A program made the position numbers and the translations under genes. From JBCDJG01 sp038748065 (GTDB lineage Bacteria; Pseudomonadota; Gammaproteobacteria; Pseudomonadales; Halieaceae), in contig JBCDJG010000019.1 in the NCBI GenBank assembly GCA_038748065.1, positions 19,808 through 83,807 on the forward strand: DNA of 64,000 nucleotides, read 5' to 3'. The notes below the pieces were generated by a model. The model had not been told where the DNA came from. It was given only the letters and a program-made list of their open reading frames with translations, and made no database searches. This document shows positions 8,214 through 17,709 of the stretch, in pieces; the stretch's first letter is position 1, and every line of letters begins with the position of its first letter.

Positions 8214-9941
8214 ATGATGGAGCCTGCCGTGACACAACTTATCGAAAGAATTCGCGAAGCCGTGATTGGGGAGCGTCAGGGGGTCGAAACGCCCTTCGGC
8301 CGCAAACCGCTGGTTTACGCGGACTACACGGCCTCCGGCCGCAGCCTGAGCTTCATAGAGGATTACATCCGCGACCACGTGTTGCCGTACTACGCCAATA
8401 CGCATACGGAGACTTCCTTTACGGGTGCACAGACTACGGCTTTGCGCGAAGAGGCGCGCAATGAGATTCGTCGAGCCGTAAATGGCGGCGATGAGGACAA
8501 GGTAATTTTCTGTGGCCCTGGCGCGACCGCAGCAATAAACAAACTCATGGACATACTCAATCTGCGCCTGCCGCATGACCTGGCTGAGCGCTGCGACTTG
8601 GAACAACACATCCCACTGAGCGAGCGCCCGGTGATCTTTGTCGGGCCCTATGAGCACCATTCCAATGAACTGCCCTGGCGTGAGAGCATCGCCGACGTCG
8701 TGAGCATTCCGCTTAACGAAAAAGGGCAGATCGACCTGCAGGTGCTTGAAAATGAACTCGTTCAGCATGCTGATCGGCCCCTGCGCATCGGCAGCTTTTC
8801 CGCGGCGTCGAATGTCACCGGTATCAGGAGCGACGTAGTCAGGATGACAGCCCTGCTCAAGCAGCATGGCGCATTGGCCTTCTGGGACTATGCGGCAGCG
8901 GCGCCCTATGTCGGGATTGATATGAATGGCGAGTCGCCGATAGATGCTGTCTTCATCTCACCGCATAAGTTTGTTGGTGGTCCCGGTACGCCTGGCGTAC
9001 TTGTGGTTAAGTCCCAGGTACTCAATAACAGCGTTCCCGCCGTCGTCGGCGGCGGCACGGTCCTGTATGTCACACCACAGGACCACCGCTTTCTTGATGA
9101 TGCTGAGCGGCGGGAGGAAGGCGGCACGCCCGCGATTGTGGAGTCTATTCGCGCTGGCCTGGTCTTCAAGTTGCAGCAGCAGGTCGGCACCGACGTTATT
9201 GAAGCGCGTGAGAAGCGCTTTGTTCAGCGCGCGCTGGCGCGTCTCGCAGATTGTCCCGAACTCGACATTCTGGGTAATCGGCATGCCGAGCGCATTTCTA
9301 TACTGTCCCTGCGGTTCCGTCACGGCGACCGCGACCTGCACTATGGTTTTGTTGTGTCCCTACTTAACGACCTGTTTGGCATCCAGGTGCGTGGCGGCTG
9401 CTCCTGTGCCGGCCCCTACGGACACGCCCTGCTCAATATGGATATGGATTACAGTCGCGCCCTGGAAAAGGAAATTCGCGCCGGTGCCATGATACTGCGC
9501 CCTGGCTGGGTGAGGCTGAACTTTAACTATTTTATCAGCGAGCAAGAGTTTGAGTACTTACTGGGTGCGATCGAACTCGTGGCGAAGCACGGCTGGCGAC
9601 TGCTGCCCCACTATGTTTTTGACACGAAAGCCGGCGTCTGGCGCTTCGAGGGGCGCAGCATGGAGCTGCCTGTTAGGCTGGCGGATGTTGATTTTATGCC
9701 AGCTGAGGCCAGCCGAGCGGTTGAGCATCTCGCTCTGTGCGGCAAATTGGCCTGCGCGGAGCGAGAGTTGCTGGCTGAGCGCTCTATCCCGGTCATTCGT
9801 CCTCTTGGGCTGTCATCCGGCGCAGATCGTCTGCGCTGGTTTCTGTTGCCAGAGGACGTCGTAGACAAGCTCCATGGGGCGCAAAAAGGCGCGCAGCCAG
9901 ACCAACAGACAGAACAGCAACAGGTGCCAGCGTCTGTCTGA
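8214..9941 (+). CDS. Aminotransferase class V-fold PLP-dependent enzyme
   Basis: A protein of about 575 residues, counting from the ATG at 8214; a second ATG at 8217 and an upstream ATG at 8175 are alternatives. It belongs to the cysteine-desulfurase/isopenicillin epimerase-like fold. The PLP lysine is K252 in SPHKFVGGPG (K265 of the longer frame), the pyridine-binding Asp is in AFWDYAAAAP, and GGCSCAGPYGH forms the late Cys loop. Usual members have 380-420 residues, so roughly 100 C-terminal residues are extra and were not assigned to a domain. It stands alone between the GMC operon and an alcohol dehydrogenase. Desulfurase versus lyase activity cannot be told. Confidence 0.78.
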   Translation: MMEPAVTQLIERIREAVIGERQGVETPFGRKPLVYADYTASGRSLSFIEDYIRDHVLPYYANTHTETSFTGAQTTALREEARNEIRRAVNGGDEDKVIFCGPGATAAINKLMDILNLRLPHDLAERCDLEQHIPLSERPVIFVGPYEHHSNELPWRESIADVVSIPLNEKGQIDLQVLENELVQHADRPLRIGSFSAASNVTGIRSDVVRMTALLKQHGALAFWDYAAAAPYVGIDMNGESPIDAVFISPHKFVGGPGTPGVLVVKSQVLNNSVPAVVGGGTVLYVTPQDHRFLDDAERREEGGTPAIVESIRAGLVFKLQQQVGTDVIEAREKRFVQRALARLADCPELDILGNRHAERISILSLRFRHGDRDLHYGFVVSLLNDLFGIQVRGGCSCAGPYGHALLNMDMDYSRALEKEIRAGAMILRPGWVRLNFNYFISEQEFEYLLGAIELVAKHGWRLLPHYVFDTKAGVWRFEGRSMELPVRLADVDFMPAEASRAVEHLALCGKLACAERELLAERSIPVIRPLGLSSGADRLRWFLLPEDVVDKLHGAQKGAQPDQQTEQQQVPASV

Positions 9942-10022
9942 ACCGGGACCCGGCGTGAACGGGGGCCTGCTCTGATGGCGCGGCTATGATAACCTCGCCC
10001 TGCGAAAAAATCGGAGATAACA

Positions 10023-11228
10023 ATGCCCCAGTTCATGCGCGTCATCGTGCACGAGGTTCTCGTGCTGGTGATGAAGACCATTGCAGCCCTGCAACCCGGC
10101 GCCACCTATCGTGCCTTCGTCGGCAGTGGCAGTTCTGGCAGCCTGTGTCAGCACATCGCCAATACGGGTGTGCGGAAGGTCCTGGTAGTTACCGACAAGC
10201 CCCTGCGCGATCTGGGCGTTGTGGATCAGGCCATCGGTGCGCTGGCCGATAACGGCGTGGACGTGGCCTTCTACGATGGCGTACTTCCCGACCCAACTTA
10301 CGTGCAGGTGAGCGAAGGCGTTGCTGTACAAAAAGCGCACGGCAGCGAGGCGGTCCTGGCGATCGGCGGTGGCTCGTCGATTGACGCCGCTAAAATTATC
10401 GCCGCCGCCGCGACCAGTGATGCCAACCCCCAGGACTGGGTGGGTTTTGGCAAGGTCAAGCACGATGTGCTCCCCCTGTACGCAATACCGACGACTTCGG
10501 GCACCGGCTCAGAGGTGACCATGGGCGCTGTGATTTCAGACAATGAAACCCATGAGAAAGGCGTTATCTCGGGCGCTAACCTGCTGCCTGCAGCCGCCGC
10601 ACTGGATGCCGATCTGATTTTGGGCCTGCCGCCGCACATCACGGCTGCTACCGGCATTGATGCCCTGACCCATGCGATTGAGGCCTACATCAGCGTGTGG
10701 GATCGTGGCAGTCGCAAGAGTGATTCGCGCATGGCGGTGAAGCTGATCTTCGATCATCTGGTCACCGCCTACAACGATGGCGGCAATCGAGTGGCGCGGG
10801 AAGCCGTCGCGCTGGGCGCCTACTACGGCGGCATGGCCATCAACCAGGTTAACGTCGGTAACGTGCATGCGATTGCCCACCAGCTTGGCGGTAAATACGG
10901 CATACCCCACGGGCTGGCCAATGCCCTGGTGCTACCCGGTGTTCTCGAGTTCTGCCGCGCCGAGGCGCAACAGGACCTGGCTGAGCTGGCGCAGCTGGTT
11001 GGGGTGGGTGAGCAGGGTGATTCGGAAGCGGCACTCGCGCAGGCCTTTATTCAGGCGGTGCGCGACCTGCGTGAAGCGGTAGGTGTGAGCCCGACCTCCG
11101 ACAAGGTTCAGGAATCCGACTACGACTATCTGATTGATCTGGCACTGGCCGAGGGGCTGCAGTATCCAACGCCCAAGGTGATGGACAAGCAGGACGTGCG
11201 GACAATCCTTGATGGGATCCGCGCCTAA
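10023..11228 (+). CDS. Iron-containing (group III) alcohol dehydrogenase
   Basis: A 401-residue product with a GGAGAT ribosome site just ahead of the ATG. It has the NAD-binding GGGSSIDAAK segment (115-124) and PTTSGTGSE. The metal ligands of the family are visible as D213 and H217 (GIDALTHAIEAY), H282 (NVHAIAHQLGG) and H296 (GIPHGLAN). Such enzymes oxidise or reduce primary alcohols, or semialdehydes such as 4-hydroxybutyrate, using NAD(P). Its TAA overlaps the stop of edd on the other strand. An internal ATG at 10071 is an alternative start, since residues 1-16 precede the recognisable domain. Confidence 0.88.
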   Translation: MPQFMRVIVHEVLVLVMKTIAALQPGATYRAFVGSGSSGSLCQHIANTGVRKVLVVTDKPLRDLGVVDQAIGALADNGVDVAFYDGVLPDPTYVQVSEGVAVQKAHGSEAVLAIGGGSSIDAAKIIAAAATSDANPQDWVGFGKVKHDVLPLYAIPTTSGTGSEVTMGAVISDNETHEKGVISGANLLPAAAALDADLILGLPPHITAATGIDALTHAIEAYISVWDRGSRKSDSRMAVKLIFDHLVTAYNDGGNRVAREAVALGAYYGGMAINQVNVGNVHAIAHQLGGKYGIPHGLANALVLPGVLEFCRAEAQQDLAELAQLVGVGEQGDSEAALAQAFIQAVRDLREAVGVSPTSDKVQESDYDYLIDLALAEGLQYPTPKVMDKQDVRTILDGIRA

Positions 11229-13036
11229 GGAAAAACGCTGGCGCCGCTTTCGGCGTCGCTGACCCCCCTGCGCATGTGGGCGAAGAGTTCTCGGCCCATG
11301 CCAAATTCGCTGCCGTCGCCGTCGCGCCGAAGGTATGCTCGTTCGTTCCATTCATCGGCGGGCACAAGGGCGTTGAGCTCGCCCTTGATGGCGTCCAGTC
11401 GCACGCGATCGCCATCGCGCAGCTTGGCGATCGGCCCCTCCGCTAGCGCCTCTGGCGTCAGGTGAATCGCCGCAGCGACCTTACCCGAAGCGCCGGACAT
11501 GCGCCCGTCGGTCACCAGAGCGACCTTAAAGCCGCGGTCCTGCAGGATACCCAGGTAGGGTGTCATCTTGTGTAATTCGGGCATGCCGTTGGCCGCCGGG
11601 CCCTGGAAGCGAACCACCGCCACCAGGTCATGCTCCAGCTCTCCAGCTTCGAAGGCCGCCTGCAGCTCAGTCTGATCGTTGAACACGCGGGCGGGCGCTT
11701 CTACGACCTGGTGCTCGGGCGCGACCGCTGAGACTTTGATAACGCTGCGGCCCAGGTTGCCCTGCAACAGCTTGAGCCCACCTTCGGCCTGAAAGGGGTC
11801 CTTGGCGGCGCGTAGCACCTCGGTATCAGCGCTCTCATTCACGCCTTCGCGATAGCTCAGCCTCCCGTCCGTAAGCCCGGGTTCCATGGTGTAGTGGCGC
11901 AGACCCTCACCCCACATGGTCTGCACGTCTTCATGCAGAAGTCCGGCGTCAAGCAGGGTGCGAATGACGTAGCCTGTGCCGCCTGCGGCGTGAAAATGAT
12001 TTACGTCGGCGCTGCCGTTCGGGTAGACGCGGGCCACCAGTGGGGTTATGGCGGACAGGTCGGCAAAGTCCTGCCAGTCGATAATGACACCCGCAGCGCG
12101 GGCGATCGCAACCCAATGGATGCTGTGGTTGGTGGAGCCACCAGTAGCCAGCAGCGCCACAATGGCATTTACAATGCAGCGCTCGTCGACGACGCGTGCC
12201 AGCGGCGTGTAGTGCTGGCCGAGGTCGGTGATTCTGCACAGGCGCTCAGCCGCTGCGACGGTCAAAGCCTCGCGCAGCTCGGTACCCGGGGGTTCGAAGG
12301 CGGCGCCCGGAACGTGAATGCCCATCACCTCCATTAGCATCTGGTTGCTGTTGGCGGTGCCGTAAAAGGTACAGGTGCCCTCACCGTGGTAGGCAGCGCT
12401 CTCGGCTTCCAGCAGGGCGTCGCGGCCGATCTTCCCTTCGGCGAATTGCTGGCGTATTGACGCTTTTTCCTTGTTACTGAGGCCTGAGCTCATTGGCCCT
12501 GCGGGTGAGAAGATGATCGGCAGATGGCCAAAGGACAGGGCGCCAATCAACAGCCCCGGGACAATTTTGTCGCACACTCCAAGGCATAGCGCCGCATCAA
12601 ACATGTTGTGGGAGAGGGCGATGGCCGTGGCCCCTGCGATGACGTCGCGGCTGAACAGGCTGAGCTCCATACCTGTTGTGCCCTGGGTCACGCCGTCGCA
12701 CATGGCAGGCACGCCCCCGGCAACCTGGGCTGTGCAGCCTATAGCCTGGGCCGCGCGTTTGATCACCTCTGGGTACGTCTCGAGGGGCTGGTGGGCCGAC
12801 AGCATATCGTTGTAGGCATTGACGATGCCGATGTTCGCAGCCTCGACCAGCTTGAGCGTTTGCTTGTCGTCACTGCCGCAGGCCGCGAAGCCATGAGCAA
12901 GGTTGCTGCAGGACAGGCTCCCGCGGTGCGGGCCGTCCCGTCGCATAGCCTCCATGCGCGACAGATAGGCCTCACGCGAGCCGACGGAGCGTTCGATGAT
13001 ACGTTCGGTAATAGCCTTGAGCCTTGGATCAATCAT
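11225..13036 (-). CDS. edd: Phosphogluconate dehydratase (Entner-Doudoroff)
   Basis: A 603-residue member of the IlvD/Edd family that converts 6-phosphogluconate to 2-keto-3-deoxy-6-phosphogluconate in the cytoplasm. Characteristic features are GVPAMCDGVTQGTTGMELSL, the iron-sulfur Cys segments (CDG, CLGVCDKIVPG) and VTDGRMSGASGK near the C-terminus. The length equals that of known Edd proteins and exceeds that of IlvD. The frame extends upstream, but MIDPRLKAITERI at 13036 is the natural start and overlaps the end of pgl by 8 bases. It forms an operon with pgl and zwf. The aldolase gene eda is not in this window. Confidence 0.95.
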   Translation of the reverse strand: MIDPRLKAITERIIERSVGSREAYLSRMEAMRRDGPHRGSLSCSNLAHGFAACGSDDKQTLKLVEAANIGIVNAYNDMLSAHQPLETYPEVIKRAAQAIGCTAQVAGGVPAMCDGVTQGTTGMELSLFSRDVIAGATAIALSHNMFDAALCLGVCDKIVPGLLIGALSFGHLPIIFSPAGPMSSGLSNKEKASIRQQFAEGKIGRDALLEAESAAYHGEGTCTFYGTANSNQMLMEVMGIHVPGAAFEPPGTELREALTVAAAERLCRITDLGQHYTPLARVVDERCIVNAIVALLATGGSTNHSIHWVAIARAAGVIIDWQDFADLSAITPLVARVYPNGSADVNHFHAAGGTGYVIRTLLDAGLLHEDVQTMWGEGLRHYTMEPGLTDGRLSYREGVNESADTEVLRAAKDPFQAEGGLKLLQGNLGRSVIKVSAVAPEHQVVEAPARVFNDQTELQAAFEAGELEHDLVAVVRFQGPAANGMPELHKMTPYLGILQDRGFKVALVTDGRMSGASGKVAAAIHLTPEALAEGPIAKLRDGDRVRLDAIKGELNALVPADEWNERAYLRRDGDGSEFGMGRELFAHMRRGVSDAESGASVFP

Positions 13037-13718
13037 CGGGGGACCACCAGATACTGACAGGGGTTTGAGTCTGCTCGGTAACATGTGCAATGGGCAGGCT
13101 CTCGGCCGCGGCCGATTCCAGCACGCGTCGTTTGTCTGTGCCCACAATGTGCAGCAGGACCTCCCGGCTTCTGAGTACGGCTGGTAGCGTCAGTGTGATG
13201 CGCTGATGCGGAGCGGTGACCGGGTCGCAGGCACCGAGCGCCTGCTGGCCGGAGGGGTCAAGAAGATCGGCCAGGTTGTTGGCCTTGGGAAACCAGGACG
13301 CGGTGTGACCGTCGCCACCCATGCCGAGGATGGTGAGCGTCAGCGGACGACGGATAGACGCCAGCCCTTCGCTTGCCTCGACCAGGCCATCGCGCGCATC
13401 TGCGTGATCGGTCTTCAGGCCGACAAAATGGGCTGCCGCTGCACGGCCACGCAACAGGTTCTCACGCGCCAGGCGCTCATTGGAATCGGCGTGATCCGGT
13501 GGTACCCAGCGCTCGTCCACCAGCGTGATGTCGATTTTAGACCAGTCCAGAGGGGCGTTGCTGAGCCGGCGAAAGACACCCTTCGGGGTGCTGCCGCCGG
13601 AGACGGCCAGGCTGGCATCGCCCTCACGTTGAATTTCTGCCTGCAGAGCTTCGCTGATATAGTTCGCCAGGGCCTCATCCAGCGCCTCACGGCTTGTTGT
13701 TTCCATCCAGCTCGTCAC
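13029..13718 (-). CDS. pgl: 6-phosphogluconolactonase
   Basis: A 229-residue member of the glucosamine-6-phosphate isomerase/6-phosphogluconolactonase family, hydrolysing 6-phosphogluconolactone to 6-phosphogluconate. Diagnostic segments are LAVSGGSTPKGVFRRL, ITLVDERWVPPDH and LGMGGDGHTASWFP. The start is GTG at 13718, with an ATG at 13706 as the alternative. It lies 6 bases after zwf and overlaps edd, so the three consecutive enzymes from glucose-6-phosphate to KDPG are co-expressed. Confidence 0.94.
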   Translation of the reverse strand: MTSWMETTSREALDEALANYISEALQAEIQREGDASLAVSGGSTPKGVFRRLSNAPLDWSKIDITLVDERWVPPDHADSNERLARENLLRGRAAAAHFVGLKTDHADARDGLVEASEGLASIRRPLTLTILGMGGDGHTASWFPKANNLADLLDPSGQQALGACDPVTAPHQRITLTLPAVLRSREVLLHIVGTDKRRVLESAAAESLPIAHVTEQTQTPVSIWWSPDD

Positions 13719-13724
13719 GGCGAA

Positions 13725-15173
13725 TCATTCATACCAGCTGCGGCCGTCGCGCTCCGTCAGAGCGGTGGCGCTGCTTGGGCCCATCGTGCCCGAGTTATAG
13801 TTTTTGATTGCCATCCCGACCTCGTCCCAGGCCTCGATGATTGAGTCCACCCATTGCCATGCGGTCTCCACTTCGTCGCGACGCATGAATAGCGTTTGCT
13901 CGCCGTTGATGGCATCGAGCAACAGGCGCTCGTAGGCGTCATAGCGATCGCTCTTGTCCTGGGACTCATCGGTCAGGTGCAGGGCGACGGGTTGCAGACG
14001 CAGCTTGCGCGAAAGACCAGGCCGCTTATTCAGCGTATGCAGGGTGATGGTCTCTTCCGGCTGTAACCGGATAACAAGTTTGTTGGTGAGTTCATTCGGG
14101 TCATTGGCGAACAAGGAGAAGGGCTGGCGCTTGAACTCGATGACAATCTCCGAATAGCGTCGAGTCAGGCGTTTGCCTGTCCGCAAGTAAAAGGGAACAC
14201 CTGCCCAACGCCAGTTGTTGATCGTGGCCTTGACGGCGACGAAGGTCTCGATGGAGTCAATATCCGCATACTCCGCCTCCTCGTTGAAACCCTTGACGGC
14301 CTCGCCGTTGACCGCGCCCGGGCCATAGACACCGCGCACTGTGCTGCTTTTAACATTTTCCGCCGTGATGGGTTCCAGGCTGCGCAGAACCTTCTCCTTT
14401 TCGTCGCGAATGTCGGCCGGCTTGAGGCTGGCCGGGGGCTCCATGGCGACGATAGACAGCACCTGCAGGAGGTGGTTTTGCACCATGTCACGCAACGCGC
14501 CTGTTTGCGCATAGTAGTTGTGTCGCCCCTCAACACCGATTTCCTCACCGACCGTGATTTGTACGTTATCGACAAAACTGTTCTCCCACACCGGTTGCAG
14601 CAGGGGATTCCCGAAGCGTACGGCCAGCAAGTTTTGCACGGTTTCCTTGCCAAGGTAGTGATCGATGCGGAAGGTGGCCTCCTCGGGGAACACCCTCGCC
14701 ACCTGCTCGTTGATCTCACGGCAGGATGCGAGGTTGTGTCCAAGCGGCTTTTCCAGCACCACGCCGCTATCCTCACGCACTGCGCCCGCCGAGTGAAGGT
14801 GGTCGCAAATGGGCCCGTAAAGCGAGGGTAGGGTAGCGAGATAAAACAGACGCTGAGCTGGCTTTTGCTCGAGTACCGCCGTGAGCGCCTCGTAGTCGGT
14901 GGCAGACTGTGCCTCCAGCTGCTGATACTCCAGTTTCTCGGCGAAGGTGGCCCATACGGCCTCATACCACTGACCCTCGGCGAGAAAACGTTGCAGGTTA
15001 CCGTGCACCTCGCGTTTGAAGGTCTCGGAGTCGGACGCCGCGCGGCCCGTCGCGATGATGCGCTGAACGCTGTCGGCGAGGCCGTGGCGCTGTAGCTGGA
15101 ACAGGGCGGGGAGCAATTTGCGGGTCGAAAGATCTCCCGTACCACCAAAAATAACCAAATCAACCAGGCTCAT
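13725..15173 (-). CDS. zwf: Glucose-6-phosphate 1-dehydrogenase
   Basis: A 482-residue enzyme starting at MSLVDLVIFGGTGD; upstream in-frame codons are disregarded. The nucleotide-binding motif GGTGDLSTRK and the active-site signature RIDHYLGKETVQN identify it. It oxidises glucose-6-phosphate to 6-phosphoglucono-lactone using NAD(P). It is the first gene of zwf-pgl-edd, so the promoter should lie in 15174-15353. That region contains an inverted repeat but no HexR-type consensus that I could see. Confidence 0.95.
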   Translation of the reverse strand: MSLVDLVIFGGTGDLSTRKLLPALFQLQRHGLADSVQRIIATGRAASDSETFKREVHGNLQRFLAEGQWYEAVWATFAEKLEYQQLEAQSATDYEALTAVLEQKPAQRLFYLATLPSLYGPICDHLHSAGAVREDSGVVLEKPLGHNLASCREINEQVARVFPEEATFRIDHYLGKETVQNLLAVRFGNPLLQPVWENSFVDNVQITVGEEIGVEGRHNYYAQTGALRDMVQNHLLQVLSIVAMEPPASLKPADIRDEKEKVLRSLEPITAENVKSSTVRGVYGPGAVNGEAVKGFNEEAEYADIDSIETFVAVKATINNWRWAGVPFYLRTGKRLTRRYSEIVIEFKRQPFSLFANDPNELTNKLVIRLQPEETITLHTLNKRPGLSRKLRLQPVALHLTDESQDKSDRYDAYERLLLDAINGEQTLFMRRDEVETAWQWVDSIIEAWDEVGMAIKNYNSGTMGPSSATALTERDGRSWYE

Positions 15174-15295
15174 GGAGCGGTGTCCTCTGAGTTGCGTGAG
15201 CGAACAGAGTGTAGCTGTATCAGCGGGGCGCTGCTGACGGTGCGGTGATTTGAGTCGCGGCTCTCTGTGGCCGCTTATTTGCAACTCAACTGAAT

Positions 15296-15316
15296 TGCTA
15301 AGTGATTAGTTTAGCA
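15296..15316. promoter_or_regulatory. Inverted repeat in the zwf leader region
   Basis: TGCTAA-N9-TTAGCA, two perfect 6-base arms, lies about 120 bases upstream of zwf and just past the end of the TMEM220-like gene. It might be an operator for the zwf-pgl-edd operon. It does not match the HexR consensus I know, so no regulator is proposed. Confidence 0.3.
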
Positions 15317-15353
15317 GAATCCCCGCAGTGCAGGTAATAGCGCCCAGATCAGT

Positions 15354-15722
15354 TTAATGCGTAGAGTGGCTGCGCCCGCGGCGGACCATTACAATGCCGG
15401 CCCACAGTGCGACCATGGCGAGGCCGCCAATTTCCCGGGCTTCCTCTACGGCACGGGTTTGCATGCTGACGGATTCGAACACCTCCGACGGGGAGACCTG
15501 ACCGATGATTGCCGGCAGCAAAAAGAGTAGCCAGACCAGGCACAGTGCGAGCAGAGCGGGCGGTAACCAGGTTAGCCGAGGGCCTATGAACTGGTCCAGA
15601 CAGAGGCCTGCGGCGGTCAGATAAATAGCGATCCAGGGTAGGGCGTCCGGGTCGTTAAGCTGCACGCCCGCCGATAAGACGTAGGCGAGCAGAAAGATGC
15701 TATTGGCAATCTGGAATGCCAT
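15354..15722 (-). CDS. TMEM220-like small membrane protein
   Basis: A 122-residue hydrophobic protein starting at MAFQIANS (15722). It has about four membrane helices and a conserved AGVQLNDPDALPWIAIY segment, followed by EIGGLAMVALW near the C-terminus. These features are typical of the transmembrane family 220, whose function is unknown. The gene is divergent from the BtuB-like receptor, with only about 70 bases between start codons, so they may share a control region. Confidence 0.75.
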   Translation of the reverse strand: MAFQIANSIFLLAYVLSAGVQLNDPDALPWIAIYLTAAGLCLDQFIGPRLTWLPPALLALCLVWLLFLLPAIIGQVSPSEVFESVSMQTRAVEEAREIGGLAMVALWAGIVMVRRGRSHSTH

Positions 15723-15790
15723 GAGGCGCGCACTGTGGCGAAAGGGTGAAGGGAGTCTAGCACGGCCCCCGAGAGTGATTGAGTAGCGAA

Positions 15791-17683
15791 ATGAGCCGTA
15801 AACAAAGAGAACTCGGGCTGTGGTGCCTGTTGGCGGGCGTCGCACCCGTGGCGAATGCCGACGATGTACTGGAGAGCGTGGTGGTCACGGGTGCCTATGC
15901 ACCGATCATTGCGGCGGATCTGACCGCCTCAGTTTCGGTGCTTGACGAGACCATACTCAGTGCCTTGAACAAACGTAGTGTGGCGGATGTGTTGCGCAGC
16001 GTACCCGGCCTGCTGGTCGAAGAGCAGGGCGGTGTCGGTGGTCTTACCGCGGTCTCCGTGCGCGGTGGCGAGAGTAACTTCACGCTCGTGATGGTCGATG
16101 GCGTCGCCCTGAATGACCCTACCAACTCGCGCGGTGGCAGCTATGACTTTAACAACCTCGACCCGGCCACCGTGCAGCGTATCGAGGTCGTGCGTGGTGC
16201 TCAGTCTGCCGTTTACGGCTCCGACGCACTCGCTGGGGTTATCAATATCATCACCCGTCGCGCGCCCGAGGGCCACCGGCAAAGCGTGCGTATCGAGGGC
16301 GGCGAAAACGGCTACACAGACTATCGCGTGAACCTCGCTGGCAGCGCTGGGCAAGTGGGCTACGTGATCGACCTGGCGCAGCGTGACTCCGGTGAGCAGG
16401 TGCCTGGCAGCCAGCGCGACATTGATAGTGCGAACCTGCGTTTGACCTGGCAGCCGGCCTTGGGCCATGAGCTTAGCGTTGCCTATCGTTACCTCGACGG
16501 CGCGCGTTCGTCCTTTCCAGAGCAGAGTGGCGGGCCGCAGTTCGCTGTGACTGATGCGCTCGATGAAAGCGACTATCGTGAGGAGACGCTGGCATTCAGC
16601 TGGCAGGCGCAGCTGATGCCCCGTTGGCAAAGCCGCCTCAGCGCGGATCGCTTCGATTTATCAGAAGACTACCGATCACCGGGCATTGCGCCATTTGGCG
16701 AAGTCCCCCCGAACGCTGCCGACACCGATTATCAGCGCGATCAGTTGCGCTGGGTGAACAGCCTGCAACTGCACGCGGACTATCGCCTCAGCCTCGGCGC
16801 GGACTACCGAGATGAGAAGGGCGATAGCCTCGGGTTTCTGGAGTTCGGTGGTGTTCAACTACCGACTGACTTCGCCCTGGATCGGGCGACCACGGGCCTG
16901 TTTCTTGAGCTTTCGGCCAGGCCCCTCGAGCAACTCACCCTGCAGGGCAGTCTGCGCCATGACGACCCGGATGGTTTTGATGCCGAGACCACCGCCAGGC
17001 TGGGCGCGCGCTACACCCTGAATACCGCGTGGCAGGTGTTTGGTAACTGGGGAGAAGCCTTCAAACTGCCCAGTTTCTTTGCCCTGGGGCACCCGCTGGT
17101 CGGCAATCCGGCGCTCAGGCCAGAGACCGCTGAGAGCTGGGATCTCGGCGCTACCTGGACGCCCTCGTCTCGTGTAGATCTAACGCTCGCTGGGTTCGCC
17201 AACGACTACGAGGACCTGATTGATTTTGACGATGCCCTCTTCGTCAACGTGAATCGCGACCGGGTTGAATCTCGCGGAGCTGAACTCGAGCTTCGGTGGC
17301 AGGCGCGGCCTGACCTCGAGCTGCGCGGGCAGGCAACCTACGTTGATCTGGAGGTCGTGGGCGAGTCGAGGCGCTTACTTGGCCGGCCGGAGTGGAAAGC
17401 CGGTCTCATCGGGCTGTGGCAGGTGAGCGCCGCCTGGGATACCTCCCTCGACTATCAATGGACTGGCGAGCAGTACGCAAGCTCGCGGCATACGGGGGAG
17501 TCCGTGGTCGAGCCCTTGAACGACATTCATCGACTGGATTGGCGCCTGCGTTGGCGAGCGCTACCTCGGCTGTCGCTGGAGTTAGCGGTCGACAATCTGC
17601 TCGATGAAGACTACGAGAATGCAGTAGGTTTTCCGGGGCCTGGGAGAAATGTGCGCTTTGCGGTTTCGCTGTCTAACGAGTGA
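15791..17683 (+). CDS. TonB-dependent outer membrane receptor, BtuB-like
   Basis: About 630 residues from the ATG at 15791 (a TTG at 15779 is the alternative). An N-terminal signal sequence ends near ANA and is followed by a TonB-box-like VVVTGAY, a plug domain (VADVLRSVPGLLVEEQGG, VRGGESNFTLVMVDGVALND, RIEVVRGAQSAVYGSDALAG) and a 22-strand barrel ending in the usual aromatic-rich final strand (NVRFAVSLSNE). The compact size and plug wording resemble the vitamin B12 receptor BtuB. No cobalamin riboswitch can fit in the short upstream gap, so the substrate is uncertain. Confidence 0.85.
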   Translation: MSRKQRELGLWCLLAGVAPVANADDVLESVVVTGAYAPIIAADLTASVSVLDETILSALNKRSVADVLRSVPGLLVEEQGGVGGLTAVSVRGGESNFTLVMVDGVALNDPTNSRGGSYDFNNLDPATVQRIEVVRGAQSAVYGSDALAGVINIITRRAPEGHRQSVRIEGGENGYTDYRVNLAGSAGQVGYVIDLAQRDSGEQVPGSQRDIDSANLRLTWQPALGHELSVAYRYLDGARSSFPEQSGGPQFAVTDALDESDYREETLAFSWQAQLMPRWQSRLSADRFDLSEDYRSPGIAPFGEVPPNAADTDYQRDQLRWVNSLQLHADYRLSLGADYRDEKGDSLGFLEFGGVQLPTDFALDRATTGLFLELSARPLEQLTLQGSLRHDDPDGFDAETTARLGARYTLNTAWQVFGNWGEAFKLPSFFALGHPLVGNPALRPETAESWDLGATWTPSSRVDLTLAGFANDYEDLIDFDDALFVNVNRDRVESRGAELELRWQARPDLELRGQATYVDLEVVGESRRLLGRPEWKAGLIGLWQVSAAWDTSLDYQWTGEQYASSRHTGESVVEPLNDIHRLDWRLRWRALPRLSLELAVDNLLDEDYENAVGFPGPGRNVRFAVSLSNE

Positions 17684-17709
17684 CATCAGCGCCGCGATGA
17701 AGGGCGGGT

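Noticed and set aside
15723..15790. Possible cobalamin riboswitch before the BtuB-like receptor
   Set aside because: The intergenic space is under 70 bases, too short for the aptamer, and no B12-box sequence was seen.
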